This document shows positions 1 to 8,800 of a DNA stretch of 21,710 nucleotides, in pieces. A program made the position numbers and the translations under genes. The notes under the pieces are model-generated. The model worked only from the letters and a program-made list of their open reading frames with translations, ran no database searches and was not told where the DNA came from. This DNA is from Candidatus Acidiferrales bacterium. GTDB taxonomy: Bacteria; Acidobacteriota; Terriglobia; Acidoferrales; UBA7541. The stretch covers positions 1-21,710 of the forward strand of contig JASHYE010000237.1 of NCBI GenBank assembly GCA_030043155.1, in the 5' to 3' direction. Within the stretch, counting starts at the first letter, position 1. Each line of letters begins with the position of its first letter.

Positions 1-188
1 GACAAATCCGTCACGACCAGATCTTCGGCCGTGAGCTTCTCGTAAGGCACGCCGCTGGGTTTGATAACAACAAGACCTCTCTCACGCTCGATTGCGCTGG
101 CATTTCCAAAGGTGTAGAGGACCAATCCCCGACGGACCAATTCGAGATTGGCTTCACAAACCTCTTTTCGCAGCTGTTCAAGCAACAT
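1..188 (-). CDS. araD: L-ribulose-5-phosphate 4-epimerase, N-terminal part (gene runs off the left edge)
   Basis: The enzyme interconverts L-ribulose-5-phosphate and D-xylulose-5-phosphate, the last step of bacterial L-arabinose catabolism in the cytoplasm. Reading leftwards from the ATG at 186-188 gives 62 codons beginning [15 protein letters not shown]. They include the class II aldolase/epimerase substrate-binding elements G-N-A-S (residues 28-31) and K-P-S-G-V (43-47), in the order and spacing of AraD proteins. The rest of the gene, including the metal-binding histidines, lies outside the window. The reading frame is open further upstream, but family members start at this methionine; the ribosome binding site is weak. 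It follows the LacI-type regulator by 66 bp on the same strand, so it is probably the downstream gene of a GH127-lacI-araD operon. Other class II aldolases (fuculose-phosphate aldolase) are possible but fit the N-terminus less well. Confidence 0.85.
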   Translation of the reverse strand, partial: MLLEQLRKEVCEANLELVRRGLVLYTFGNASAIERERGLVVIKPSGVPYEKLTAEDLVVTDL

Positions 189-254
189 TCCGGAACCGGC
201 AAAACTTCTTCTTGCAAACGTTCCGACACCAAAAAGCTACTGAAGACCACCGAA

Positions 255-1343
255 TCAATTGCCTCGGCCCGACACGATCTCGTCAATGGCTGCCTTGACG
301 CGCTTTCGATTATTGGCACGGCGATGCTGCAGCGAGAATTTCGGAGCCATTGCCGTGGAATCGCGCAAGACTAAACTGGTCCGAAGGACATACTCGCTTC
401 CCTCAGGCGCGGGGCCTTTACGCTGTACCTCTGCGAGCAACGCATGGAAAGCAAGACGGGCGATCTCTGTCTGTGACATTTTCACCGTGGTCAGAGGAGG
501 AGTGATGAACTGCGCGAGACGAATGTCGTCAAATCCAATGACTGATATGTCGTCGGGAACCCGAATTCCGTCTTCGTATGCTTGGCGCATGACGCCAATC
601 GCAGTCATATCATTCGAGCACAACACTGCCGTTGGTGGCTTGGGCAGGTTGAGAAGCTGTTTTAGAGCTTCGATACCGCCCTCCATCGTGTGATTTCCTT
701 CGATCTCGTATTTTGAATCCACACGCAGCCCAACTTCCTCCATCGCTTGCAGGAATGCGCGTTCGCGGGCAACTGCGGTTTTCAGCATCAGTGGACCGGA
801 GATGAACGCAATCTGTTCGTGGCGCAGCGCCGCCAAGTGCTGAACGGCTTGGCGAATACCGTGGAGATAGTCAATCCGAATATTGCTCATTCGCGGTAAT
901 GAGGGACCAACATCAATAAAAACTAACGGAACCTGACGCGACTTGAGATCATCGAACAGCTCTTCTTCCATTCCGAACGTGACAATTGCTACGCCTTCCA
1001 CGCGCCGCTCGATCATTCGGCGCACGGACAGCGCCATGCGTTTGGGGTCGTGCACGGTTGAAGTGGTCAGGATTTCATAGTTGTGCTGAACAGCGATATC
1101 TTCGAAACCTTGAACAATTTCTGGGAAAAACGGATTGGTGATTTCAGAAACGATCAGGCCAAAAATGCGGCTACGGCCGGAAACCAACGCTCGGGCTTGC
1201 GTGTTCGGATAATATCCGAGTTCTTTGACCACCTTCCATACGCGGCGCGAGAGCTGCGGCGTCACAGTAGGCACGCCGTTGATGGTACGCGACACTGTGG
1301 CTATGGAGACTCGCGCGCGCCGCGCAACTTCATGAATGCTCAA
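255..1343 (-). CDS. LacI/GalR-family transcriptional regulator, probable arabinose-locus repressor
   Basis: A 362-residue sugar-responsive DNA-binding protein of normal family length. The N-terminus is a LacI helix-turn-helix (about residues 2-22, with V-S-I-A-T-V-S-R-T-I-N-G), followed by the hinge helix N-T-Q-A-R-A-L (47-53), whose leucine intercalates at the operator centre in this family. Residues about 60-335 form the periplasmic-binding-protein-like effector domain, with the typical stretches I-F-G-L-I-V, A-V-L-C-S-N-D and V-I-G-F-D-D. A basic tail of roughly 25 residues follows. The start is a TTG at 1341-1343, supported by AGGAG at 1349-1353 five bases upstream; no ATG in frame fits. 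It lies between the GH127 gene (136 bp upstream, no operator-like site in the gap) and araD, so co-transcription is likely. The four palindromes around AACGTT or its variant in this window are its probable targets. The effector is not known; arabinose or a derivative is inferred from the neighbours. Confidence 0.93.
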   Translation of the reverse strand: MSIHEVARRARVSIATVSRTINGVPTVTPQLSRRVWKVVKELGYYPNTQARALVSGRSRIFGLIVSEITNPFFPEIVQGFEDIAVQHNYEILTTSTVHDPKRMALSVRRMIERRVEGVAIVTFGMEEELFDDLKSRQVPLVFIDVGPSLPRMSNIRIDYLHGIRQAVQHLAALRHEQIAFISGPLMLKTAVARERAFLQAMEEVGLRVDSKYEIEGNHTMEGGIEALKQLLNLPKPPTAVLCSNDMTAIGVMRQAYEDGIRVPDDISVIGFDDIRLAQFITPPLTTVKMSQTEIARLAFHALLAEVQRKGPAPEGSEYVLRTSLVLRDSTAMAPKFSLQHRRANNRKRVKAAIDEIVSGRGN

Positions 1344-1479
1344 ATTCTCTCCTGTTTGTGCAGCCGCGCTTCAGGAACCCTGCGACATCCGTTTAGACAA
1401 ATGAGAAACGCAACGCTCCTGAGCTCGGCGTCGCCGGATTCTGGACGAGCTGTCATCGCTTTGTCAATTACGAAGGCGA

Positions 1480-3462
1480 TTAGCTCTGCCACCAGCGTGG
1501 CCGGCTCACTTTCCAGTAGACACCGTACCGTTCATCGAAGACGCGAGACAATGGCGCAAGGGTTATCGGATTCGATGAGCCCACAGTCCGGAATGTAAGA
1601 GTCTCGCCTGCTACTGGCTCGATCCAAGCGGCGGAACGAATATCCGCAAGGGACTTAACATCAACCGCCATTGTTCCTCGTGGCGCTCCATCGGGAGCCA
1701 ATTGGGTCTCTCCGTGATCGGCATCGTACTGCATTTGTTGAGTCAGACCGTCCGTTCCCAACCGCCCTGCCAATACCATGGGACCGTATAAGACCGCTTG
1801 CTGCGTCGCGTCGCCGAGCAGCGGCTCCGCGCGCAGTCGCATGGGAAGCTTCACTTCCAAACGGTCGCCGTCCGCCCAAGTACGATCAATCTTCAGATAG
1901 CTACCGGGGCTTGAAAAAGCAGAAAGCGTCTGGCCATTTAATGCGATGGATCCACCATCGACCGCCCAAGCGGGAATGCGAATATTGATTCCCGCCGCGA
2001 CGGGCGCGCTAGCCTTGATGGTCAGGCTTGTGCCCTCCTGATCGGGGAAGCGAGTCTCTTGCCGGATCGTCAAACCCTTTTCCAGCCAGCGAACCTCAGA
2101 AGCGATGAACAGATTGACGAACGTCTCATGATCATTATGAAAGTAAATGGAATCCCCAAACTTCGAGAACTCTTCCGATCCCGTACCCGTACAGCACCAG
2201 AACGAATTGAAACGCGAATTGAAGAACTTCCAATATCCGGTTTCGAGGGGAAGATAGTACATCTTGAAGCCGTTATCAGGATGCTGCGTCCCAAGCCTCG
2301 AGTTGAATAGCGTCCTCTCGTAGTAGTCCATATACCGAGGATCGGCGGTCCACTGATGCAAATGACGCGTAAGCTTCAGCATGTTGTATCCGCAGCAGCA
2401 CTCCTCGGAAGACACACTGAGCTGTGTCGAAAGATTTCCCGGATCGTTGAGCCAGCGTTCTTCATTGCTAGTGCCGCCAGTGGCGTACGAGCGCTCTCCC
2501 ACAACTTCGTCCCAGAAATAGCTTGCGACCTCGTGATAGTACGGTTCCGCCGTCAATTCATAGCGCCGAGCAGCGCCGATCACTTCAGGGATGTGTGTGT
2601 TGACATGGAGTCCCTTCAGTTCATCGCGATGGCCGGCCAGGGGGTCGAAAAATGCAGGCTTCTCGAACCTCATGCCTGTGAAGAAATATCCTCCATTGCC
2701 CGTAATCGCAGAAAGGTTGAAAAGCGATTCGTTCATGCCGCCGTATTCTGTCTGCAAAATACGCTGCATGTGGGCGTCGCTAATCCCTGTGGTCCAATGC
2801 CCGATCCATCGGGCCATGCCCTCGGCAACATCCAGCGCCTGCTGATTGTGGCAATACGTGTACATGTCGAGGCATCCCGCCATGATCTTATGCAAGGTAT
2901 AGAACGGCGCCCATACGCCCTGTCCTTCGCGCAGACGATCAAAAAAACTCTCCGGAAAGGCACTGATGTACCCGTTGCCGAATTTTTGCTGGCATTGAGC
3001 GAGATCCGCGACGATGGTGTCACCTTTTGCTTTGACAGCCTCGTCTCCTGTGCTGGCATACATGAGCCCAGTTGCTGAGAGAAAGTGGCCCGTAAAATGG
3101 CCGCGAAGCTCGCAGCTCGGATCTTCCCAGCCACCCAGCGGCTCAGCAGAGCTCGGCAGCCCCGCATTCACGCGAAAATTGTGGACTAGGCGATCTTTGG
3201 GCAACGAATTCAAGTACTGCTGGTTCGTGCGCGCCGCGTCCAAAAAAGGGCCATCAAGCAATCGCACTTGCTCAAGCGGAAAAGGCATAGCCAGCATGGG
3301 AATCCGGTTTTGGCCCATGCGCGGACGCTGTGGAGGCACGGGTGCAGGCGCCGCTTTCGGAGGTTGTTCAGCTAGGGAAATTTTCGGCATGAAAGCAACC
3401 GCTGCTGTGGTAAGCGCTCCAGAGACAAACGTTCGCCGAGAGATACCCTTTCGAGGTTTCAT
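1480..3462 (-). CDS. GH127 beta-L-arabinofuranosidase (DUF1680 family), Tat-exported
   Basis: Predicted to release L-arabinose from non-reducing beta-L-arabinofuranosides, as on plant hydroxyproline-rich glycoproteins. About 660 residues. A Tat signal occupies residues 1-31 (I-S-R-R-T-F, then a hydrophobic stretch), so the protein acts in the periplasm or outside. The (alpha/alpha)6 barrel carries the family's zinc-thiolate site: E-C-C-C near residues 354-357 and the pair C-C at 423-424. These correspond to the Glu/Cys and Cys-Cys ligands of Bifidobacterium HypBA1, where one cysteine of the pair is the nucleophile. A glutamate-containing N-E-E-R segment (333-336) sits where the acid/base is expected. 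The C-terminus is beta-rich. I chose the ATG at 3460-3462, preceded by GGGGTG; a GTG at 3474 would add four residues. First gene of the lacI-araD operon, with a sigma70-like promoter and palindrome upstream. Family confident, exact substrate not. Confidence 0.92.
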   Translation of the reverse strand: MKPRKGISRRTFVSGALTTAAVAFMPKISLAEQPPKAAPAPVPPQRPRMGQNRIPMLAMPFPLEQVRLLDGPFLDAARTNQQYLNSLPKDRLVHNFRVNAGLPSSAEPLGGWEDPSCELRGHFTGHFLSATGLMYASTGDEAVKAKGDTIVADLAQCQQKFGNGYISAFPESFFDRLREGQGVWAPFYTLHKIMAGCLDMYTYCHNQQALDVAEGMARWIGHWTTGISDAHMQRILQTEYGGMNESLFNLSAITGNGGYFFTGMRFEKPAFFDPLAGHRDELKGLHVNTHIPEVIGAARRYELTAEPYYHEVASYFWDEVVGERSYATGGTSNEERWLNDPGNLSTQLSVSSEECCCGYNMLKLTRHLHQWTADPRYMDYYERTLFNSRLGTQHPDNGFKMYYLPLETGYWKFFNSRFNSFWCCTGTGSEEFSKFGDSIYFHNDHETFVNLFIASEVRWLEKGLTIRQETRFPDQEGTSLTIKASAPVAAGINIRIPAWAVDGGSIALNGQTLSAFSSPGSYLKIDRTWADGDRLEVKLPMRLRAEPLLGDATQQAVLYGPMVLAGRLGTDGLTQQMQYDADHGETQLAPDGAPRGTMAVDVKSLADIRSAAWIEPVAGETLTFRTVGSSNPITLAPLSRVFDERYGVYWKVSRPRWWQS

Positions 3463-3543
3463 ATGTGTGGACACCCCAATTTCCCGGTCTGCCCAGGGTG
3501 AAAATATTCGTGCGGAGTCATGCCGAAATTTCCATAAGGTTGT

Positions 3544-3555
3544 GAAAACGTTTTC
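3544..3555. promoter_or_regulatory. LacI-type operator upstream of the GH127 gene
   Basis: GAAAACGTTTTC is a perfect 12-bp palindrome with the central CG typical of LacI-family sites. It begins about 5 bases after the predicted transcription start of the GH127 operon, the classic position for steric repression. The regulator encoded in the same operon is the likely ligand, which would make the circuit autoregulatory. Confidence 0.75.
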
Positions 3556-3566
3556 TTCAACGTAAA

Positions 3567-3595
3567 CATATAGAACATCCGGGCACGAGTGTCAA
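3567..3595 (-). promoter_or_regulatory. Sigma70-type promoter of the GH127-lacI-araD operon
   Basis: On the minus strand, TTGACA (3595 to 3590) and TATATG (3572 to 3567) are separated by 17 bases. The -35 box is perfect, the spacing optimal and the -10 box matches TATAAT at the first four positions. Transcription would start near 3560, leaving a leader of about 100 bases containing the palindrome at 3544-3555. Confidence 0.65.
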
Positions 3596-3615
3596 GGAAC
3601 GCTGGAAAGCCCGGC

Positions 3616-3669
3616 GGTCAGTTTGAATTTTCTTGATCGTGACACAAGGAGTCAAAATTCAAACTGACC
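3616..3669. repeat. 16-bp perfect inverted repeat with 22-base spacer
   Basis: The left arm GGTCAGTTTGAATTTT (3616-3631) and the right arm AAAATTCAAACTGACC (3654-3669) are exact reverse complements. The element lies between the 3' end of the symporter operon and the promoter of the GH127 operon. It has no T-tract on either strand, so it is not a standard intrinsic terminator. The arms resemble insertion-sequence ends, suggesting a tiny non-autonomous element or the joined ends of a lost IS. No target duplication is visible in the flanks. It could still terminate transcription as an RNA hairpin. Confidence 0.8.
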
Positions 3670-3705
3670 CACTACCTAAAAAGCACATCAGCCCGGCGCA
3701 CGTAA

Positions 3706-3921
3706 TTAGCCATTCCGAGGCGCAAAACGCCAGCAGTAGAATATGCCCAGCACAAACAGGCCAGCGCCCCACCAAACGTTGGCGTGAAGATGATAGAGCA
3801 CAACTGGATTTTGAGGTGGATGCGCAAATTGATAGAGGCCCGCGGCAAAGATCAGTAGGCCGTTCACCAGCAGTGCGATGCCGATGAAGAACCAGATTGA
3901 GATGGAGCTTTTCGAATCCAC
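3706..3921 (-). CDS. Small two-helix membrane protein coupled to the symporter gene
   Basis: A 71-residue protein of unrecognised family. The sequence shows a short polar N-terminus, a hydrophobic helix at about residues 8-28, a connecting loop with H-P-P-Q-N-P and H-L-H-A-N, a second helix at about 48-65, and a basic end (R-F-A-P-R-N-G). The start is a GTG at 3919-3921, only 4 bases after the symporter stop codon, with GGTGA overlapping that stop as a likely ribosome binding site. Such spacing implies translational coupling. Several SSS transporters are known to be encoded with small two-helix partners (for example the DUF485 protein beside acetate permease ActP), so an accessory subunit is a reasonable inference, but I see no homology that proves it. 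Confidence 0.7.
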   Translation of the reverse strand: MDSKSSISIWFFIGIALLVNGLLIFAAGLYQFAHPPQNPVVLYHLHANVWWGAGLFVLGIFYCWRFAPRNG

Positions 3922-3925
3922 GTTA

Positions 3926-5620
3926 TCACCAGAAAATGATATTCAGCGCGACGAAGACAACGCCCACGATCGTTGCCCAAACTGCCGGTCGCTGCCAGAA
4001 CGATGAGTATTCCTCCTTGGGAATTTCCGTTGCGCCGTAGACGAGGCCCGCCAATTCGGGATTGGGTTTCGGCCGGCCGGCCCAACTGACAGAAACCGTG
4101 ACGATCACGCAGACCAGGAACGACCACAAGGCGCGGAACATGTCCGCAGCCATCGGGCTTGCTTGGCTCGAAAGCGCGAGATAGCGCAGAGCCGCAGGAT
4201 CGAACCTATCCCAGATGAACATACCGGCGGAAGCGACCGTGCCAAGCAGGAGGCCCCAGAAGCCGCTGCGCGCCGTGGCGCGCTTCCAAAACATGCCGAG
4301 AATGACCGTGCCAAACAGAGGCGCGATGAAAATGCTGAAGAGCGCCTGGACGTAATCCATGATGCTCAAGAACTGCATGGAGAAGTAGGCCGTGCCAATG
4401 CTGATGAGCACGCCGGCGATGGTGCACCACCGGCCCATATTCACGTAGTGCTTGTCTGACGCATTTTTCTTGATCAGCGCACCGTAGATGTCGTAGGTCC
4501 AAACCGTGGCGAAGGCGCTGACGTTGCCCGCCATTCCGGACATAAACCCAGCAATCAGCGCAGTGACGCCCAGGCCGAGCAATCCCGGTCCACAATAGCG
4601 GACGAGCATGAGCGGAAGGACAGCGTTATAGCTCCTGCTGCCCGCTGCGGCGATGCTCGTGCCGCTGAGGCCGGGAAGAAACGCCAGTCCCGCCAATCCG
4701 GGCAAGATCACAAAAAAGGGAACGAACATCTTGAAGGCGGCGCCGATGATGGGAGCCATTTTCGCAGCGCGAAGATCCTTCGCCGCCATCAGGCGCTGGA
4801 CCTCGAGGAAGTCGGTCGTCCAATAACCGAAGGAAATGACGATTCCCTGGCCGATCAGCACGCCGACCCAGTTGATGTGTTCGGGGTTATTGAACGAGCC
4901 GAGGTAGCGCCAGAGGTGCATGTACTGGACCGAACTGTTGTGGATGATCTGAAGTTTCAAGTTGTGCCAGCCGCCGGCTTCGACGAGCGCGAGGATCGGG
5001 ACCAGCATGGCGCCGGCCCAGATTAGAACAAACTGGAGTACCTCATTGAAAATAGCGGAGCGCAAGCCGCCGAGAGCGACGTAGATGGCCACGGTGATGG
5101 CGGAAACCCAGATGCTGAAGCTCATGTTCCAGCCGAGGACGATGTTCATCACGAGCGCCATGGAATACATATTGACGCCGCTCATGAGCACGGTCATGAA
5201 GGCGAAGCAGATGCCGGAAAGAGCGCGGCTGGATTCGTCGAAGCGGAGCTTGAGGTAGCCAGGAACGGAGTGGGTCTTGGAAATGTAATAGAACGGCATC
5301 ATGAACAGGCCGAGGAAAAGCATGGCGGGAACGGCAGCAATCCAATAGGCGTGCGTCGCGAGCATGCCGTATTCGTAGGCGGAGCTGGCCCAGCCCATCA
5401 GCTCGAGCGCGCCGAGATTCGCGGAGATGAAGCTGAGGCCGGCGATCCAGGCGGTCATTTCGCGGCCGGCCATGAAAAAGTCTTCGCCGGTGTTCGCGTG
5501 CTTCTTCAGATAGAAACCGATGCCCAGGACGAGGGCGAAGTAGAAAACAATGATGACGATGTCGACTGGGGAAAGATGAGCGAGACGCGCTGAAGCCGCG
5601 AGGATCAGTGCAGGGGTCAT
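3926..5620 (-). CDS. Sodium:solute symporter (SSS family, SGLT-like), probable sugar uptake
   Basis: A 564-residue inner-membrane protein with about 14 hydrophobic helices, the usual SSS architecture. Family features include the first helix after residue 18 (V-D-I-V-I-I-V-F-Y-F), the G-R-E-M segment near residue 52, S-F-I-S-A-N-L-G-A-L-E around 63-73 in the region that forms the sodium/substrate core, and Y-V-A-L-G-G-L-R-S-A near 185. It resembles the SGLT-like branch (sodium/galactose or glucose transporters) more than the proline or pantothenate branches. The start is the ATG at 5618-5620. The gene is followed at once by the small two-helix protein and lies 180 bp downstream of the TonB receptor gene. 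The context suggests uptake of arabinose or another sugar released by the glycosidases; the substrate cannot be read from the sequence. Confidence 0.9.
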   Translation of the reverse strand: MTPALILAASARLAHLSPVDIVIIVFYFALVLGIGFYLKKHANTGEDFFMAGREMTAWIAGLSFISANLGALELMGWASSAYEYGMLATHAYWIAAVPAMLFLGLFMMPFYYISKTHSVPGYLKLRFDESSRALSGICFAFMTVLMSGVNMYSMALVMNIVLGWNMSFSIWVSAITVAIYVALGGLRSAIFNEVLQFVLIWAGAMLVPILALVEAGGWHNLKLQIIHNSSVQYMHLWRYLGSFNNPEHINWVGVLIGQGIVISFGYWTTDFLEVQRLMAAKDLRAAKMAPIIGAAFKMFVPFFVILPGLAGLAFLPGLSGTSIAAAGSRSYNAVLPLMLVRYCGPGLLGLGVTALIAGFMSGMAGNVSAFATVWTYDIYGALIKKNASDKHYVNMGRWCTIAGVLISIGTAYFSMQFLSIMDYVQALFSIFIAPLFGTVILGMFWKRATARSGFWGLLLGTVASAGMFIWDRFDPAALRYLALSSQASPMAADMFRALWSFLVCVIVTVSVSWAGRPKPNPELAGLVYGATEIPKEEYSSFWQRPAVWATIVGVVFVALNIIFW

Positions 5621-5725
5621 GCTGTGGCGGGCCCCGGCCGGAAATGCATACTCAGAGAATTAGCGTTAGCGAGGAGTTGAATTGAGCTTCCTGAGGCTCT
5701 TGCGTGAACACGCATTCGGACGGCG

Positions 5726-5731
5726 AGTATA
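5726..5731 (-). promoter_or_regulatory. Possible -10 box for the symporter operon
   Basis: TATACT on the minus strand, about 105 bases upstream of the symporter start, matches the -10 consensus in five of six positions. No good -35 box lies at the right distance; that region is occupied by the 10-bp hairpin. It suggests the symporter has its own start of transcription but is weak evidence alone. Confidence 0.3.
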
Positions 5732-5738
5732 GCGCATC

Positions 5739-5770
5739 CGCTGGGCGCCGCTTGAAAATTGCGCCCAGCG
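5739..5770 (-). terminator. Strong hairpin between the TonB receptor and symporter genes
   Basis: CGCTGGGCGC (5739-5748) pairs perfectly over 10 bp with GCGCCCAGCG (5761-5770), leaving a 12-base loop. It starts about 30 bases beyond the stop codon of the receptor gene. No U-tract follows on the minus strand, so it may be an imperfect terminator, an attenuator or a 3'-end stabilising structure. Confidence 0.5.
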
Positions 5771-5800
5771 ACTGCGCCGAAGAGTTGAGGCACCGAGGGC

Positions 5801-8800
5801 CTAAAAATCAATCCTCGCGCGAAGCTCAACTGCACGAGGGCTGTTGATCACGTTGGCCTGGCCAAAGCCAAAACCCAGGACAGAATTCGGATGATACCCT
5901 CCGACTCCATCGCTGATGCCCCAGTTGGGGTGGTTAAAGGCGTTGAGGAACTCACCCTGCAACACGAACGCAACGTTCTCCCGTATGTGAGTGGACTTGG
6001 TGAGAGCCAGATCATCATCGAAGAAGTGCGGCCCGTAGAGCCAAATATGCTGGCCAAAAGTCCCCGGCGTCGTGTTGGGAGTCAGAAATTGTGGATTGGC
6101 CACGCCATTCGAAAGGTACTCAGGATTGATGCCGTTCTTATACGCAGCGGGAGGTTGTCCCGGTTGTGCAGGAACGACGTAGGTCCCGACCGCGCTCTGC
6201 AACTGGGATGTGGTGACGTTGTGCAAGATCACACCACCATCGCCATAGTCGTTGAATGTTTCATACCCTCCATCTATCCCAAAGGGGGAGCCTGTCTGGA
6301 AAGTTAGAATCGTCCCGATATTCCAGCCGCCGACAAACTTATCGAGCAGGTTATTGCTCGCGAGGAAGCTTCGACCGCTTCCAAACGGCAGATCATAAGT
6401 GCCGCTAACGTGCACTACCTGCCGGATATCATACGGATTTGGTCCATACCCCGTTCGCGGATCCCGAAGAGTGTAGATATTGGAGTATCCCTGCCATTGG
6501 CCGTTGGGCTCGATACCGAGAGCGTGGCCGTAAGTGTAATTCGCATCGAACTCCATGCCATGCCAAGGGTTCTGACGAAACTCCAACTGCAAGGCGTTGT
6601 AATTTCCGTAGCCCGCGTCGGTCATGTACAAAATCTGGCTTCCAGACTGGTAGGGGTTGGCTTGGAAAAAGTTAATCGGATAGCCTGCGCCTGCGCCGGT
6701 ATAACCCAGTTGCGTGACACACGGGCTAAAGGACGAGCCCACAAGATTGCAGAAGTAGGGTGCGTTGCCATGAATGCTGTCGAGCGTGCCCGCCATGGCA
6801 CCCGCCTGGCCCTGGAGCAGCCAATTGGTAAATTCTGAGTTTCCATAATCGATGAACGGAATTCCCGCCCCGCCGCTGGGCTCGCCAGCGAACGCCGCGT
6901 CAAAAATCGGGAGGGCTACCTGACCGGTGAGGCCGTTGTTCGCAAAGCTACAGTTGCCAGCGCCGACGCATCCTGGGTTGGCGGCAGTGTAGATTGCCAA
7001 ATTCTGCTGTGCGGCTTTGAACTGCGTCAAGAAGCCGTTCTCAAAAATATTGGCCTCGTTTGGATCTTCTAAAATCCATTCGTGGACTGTATGGCTCCCT
7101 ATGTAACGCGCCGAGATCACGTTATCGTGGCCGAGCTGCCGCTGGACGCCGAAGTTCCACTGCTGAACGTAGGGCTGGCCAATGTTCTGGTCGATGCCGC
7201 TGAGGCCATTTCCGAACCAGGTCTGCGTCGACTCGGGAACAGTAGTCTCATAATCCGGCAGACTGTAAAAGAACGGCGGGAGCGTGTCACCGATCGCCAA
7301 GGACCCAGGTGCAAAAGTTCCCGTGGGCTGGGCTTGACCAGCGGCAACCGCAGTCGGGCTCAGAGAGAAATATTGATAGTAGGCGAATCCGTAGTTGGAA
7401 GCGGCATCCCAGTAATACTGTTGAGGTTCCGTGAATCTTCGCAACATGAATCCTGCCTGGATCACAGTGTTCCCATCGCCGAGTTTACCAAGCCAGCTTG
7501 AACGTGGATTCCATGCGAGGCCAACTTCCGGTTGCGGGCTAACGTTCCACGGATTGTAGACGTGCTCGCGTGCATCGTAAGTGGGGTCCATGATTCCGTC
7601 CAAAACGCCTGGATTGAAGATATTTCCGATTCCGGATGGTCCCCATATTCCCGCGTTTGTGGGGCTGTGATAAGCGCCAGTCAAATCGTGGTTGTCACCG
7701 GTGAAATCCCAGCGCAAGCCGTAGTTAAAGGTTAATGTTGGCTTCACGTGCCACGAATCATTGAAATACCAGCCCCAACTCTTCATCAGTTCGTCAAGCG
7801 GATACTCACCTACGTGCGTGAAGAACTGGCCGGTTGCGAGGTTGAGGGGGAAACCGCTACCACCACCAGGATTCACCGCTGAAATTCTGCCGACAAGAGT
7901 CGCGTATAGATTTTCGGCATCGGAACGGTCCTGCTGAGCGGCACTCGAGAAATAACTCTCGAAGTCGCTCAGGGCGGGATCGCCCGTCGCCAGGCCTGTG
8001 GTGTTGCTGACGATTCCGTCCGGTGGGTTCCAATAGTGATCCTGCTCACGCCACCAGTTCACGCCGAAATTGAAATTGTGCGCCCCATGCTGCCATGTCA
8101 AGTTGTCTGAAAAGTTGAAGACTGGATAGTAGGTTGTAACCGGCAAATTCGGGAATGTTTGCCCTGACATTTCACTATACTGCGAAGGCGCTATCGCCCA
8201 AAAGACTCGCTGTTGAGTCAAGTACTGGTTGCCCACACCGTATGCATACCAATCCGCATCATAGAGGAACCCGCCTCGAAATTGATTGAGCATCGTTGGC
8301 GAGATGGTCCAATCGACGCCGAGCCCCGTCGTATAGTTGTTAAATTTGTAAGATCCACCGAGGCTGGCGTATGCCGAACCAGGGAACGGAGGCGCATCTG
8401 CGCCCGGCTGGTTTCCCTTCGTCACGTTCCAGTTGACATCCACGCGCAGTTTCGGAGAGATATTGTAATCAACGCGCGCAGCAGGGAAATAAGTGGTGGT
8501 TGGGGACGGCACGAACCATGCGATCTGATCGTAGTTGGGATCGGAGGTTGAAGTTAACTTGCCAGAACCTACCACGCTATTGATACTGGCGATCTCTTGC
8601 GCAATAGTTGGGTTTATCGTGGTAGGAAGGCCGTTGGGCTGCGCCACTTGCGTGAAAAGATTGACTTGCTGCCCCGTGGATTCCGTCAATATTCCCTTTT
8701 GAGCGGCAGACGTCAGAACAGCGTCGGTGGCCGTGTAACCGCCGGGCTGCTTGGACATTGCAAAGCTGCCAAAGAAGAAAAGCTTGTTTTTGAGGATGGG

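Noticed and set aside
212..226. AAACGTT in the lacI-araD gap as a further operator
   Set aside because: Only the 6-bp AACGTT core is palindromic, and this core also occurs several times inside coding regions.
2356..3078. 240-residue plus-strand ORF
   Set aside because: Antisense to the well-supported GH127 gene; no family features and no ribosome binding site.
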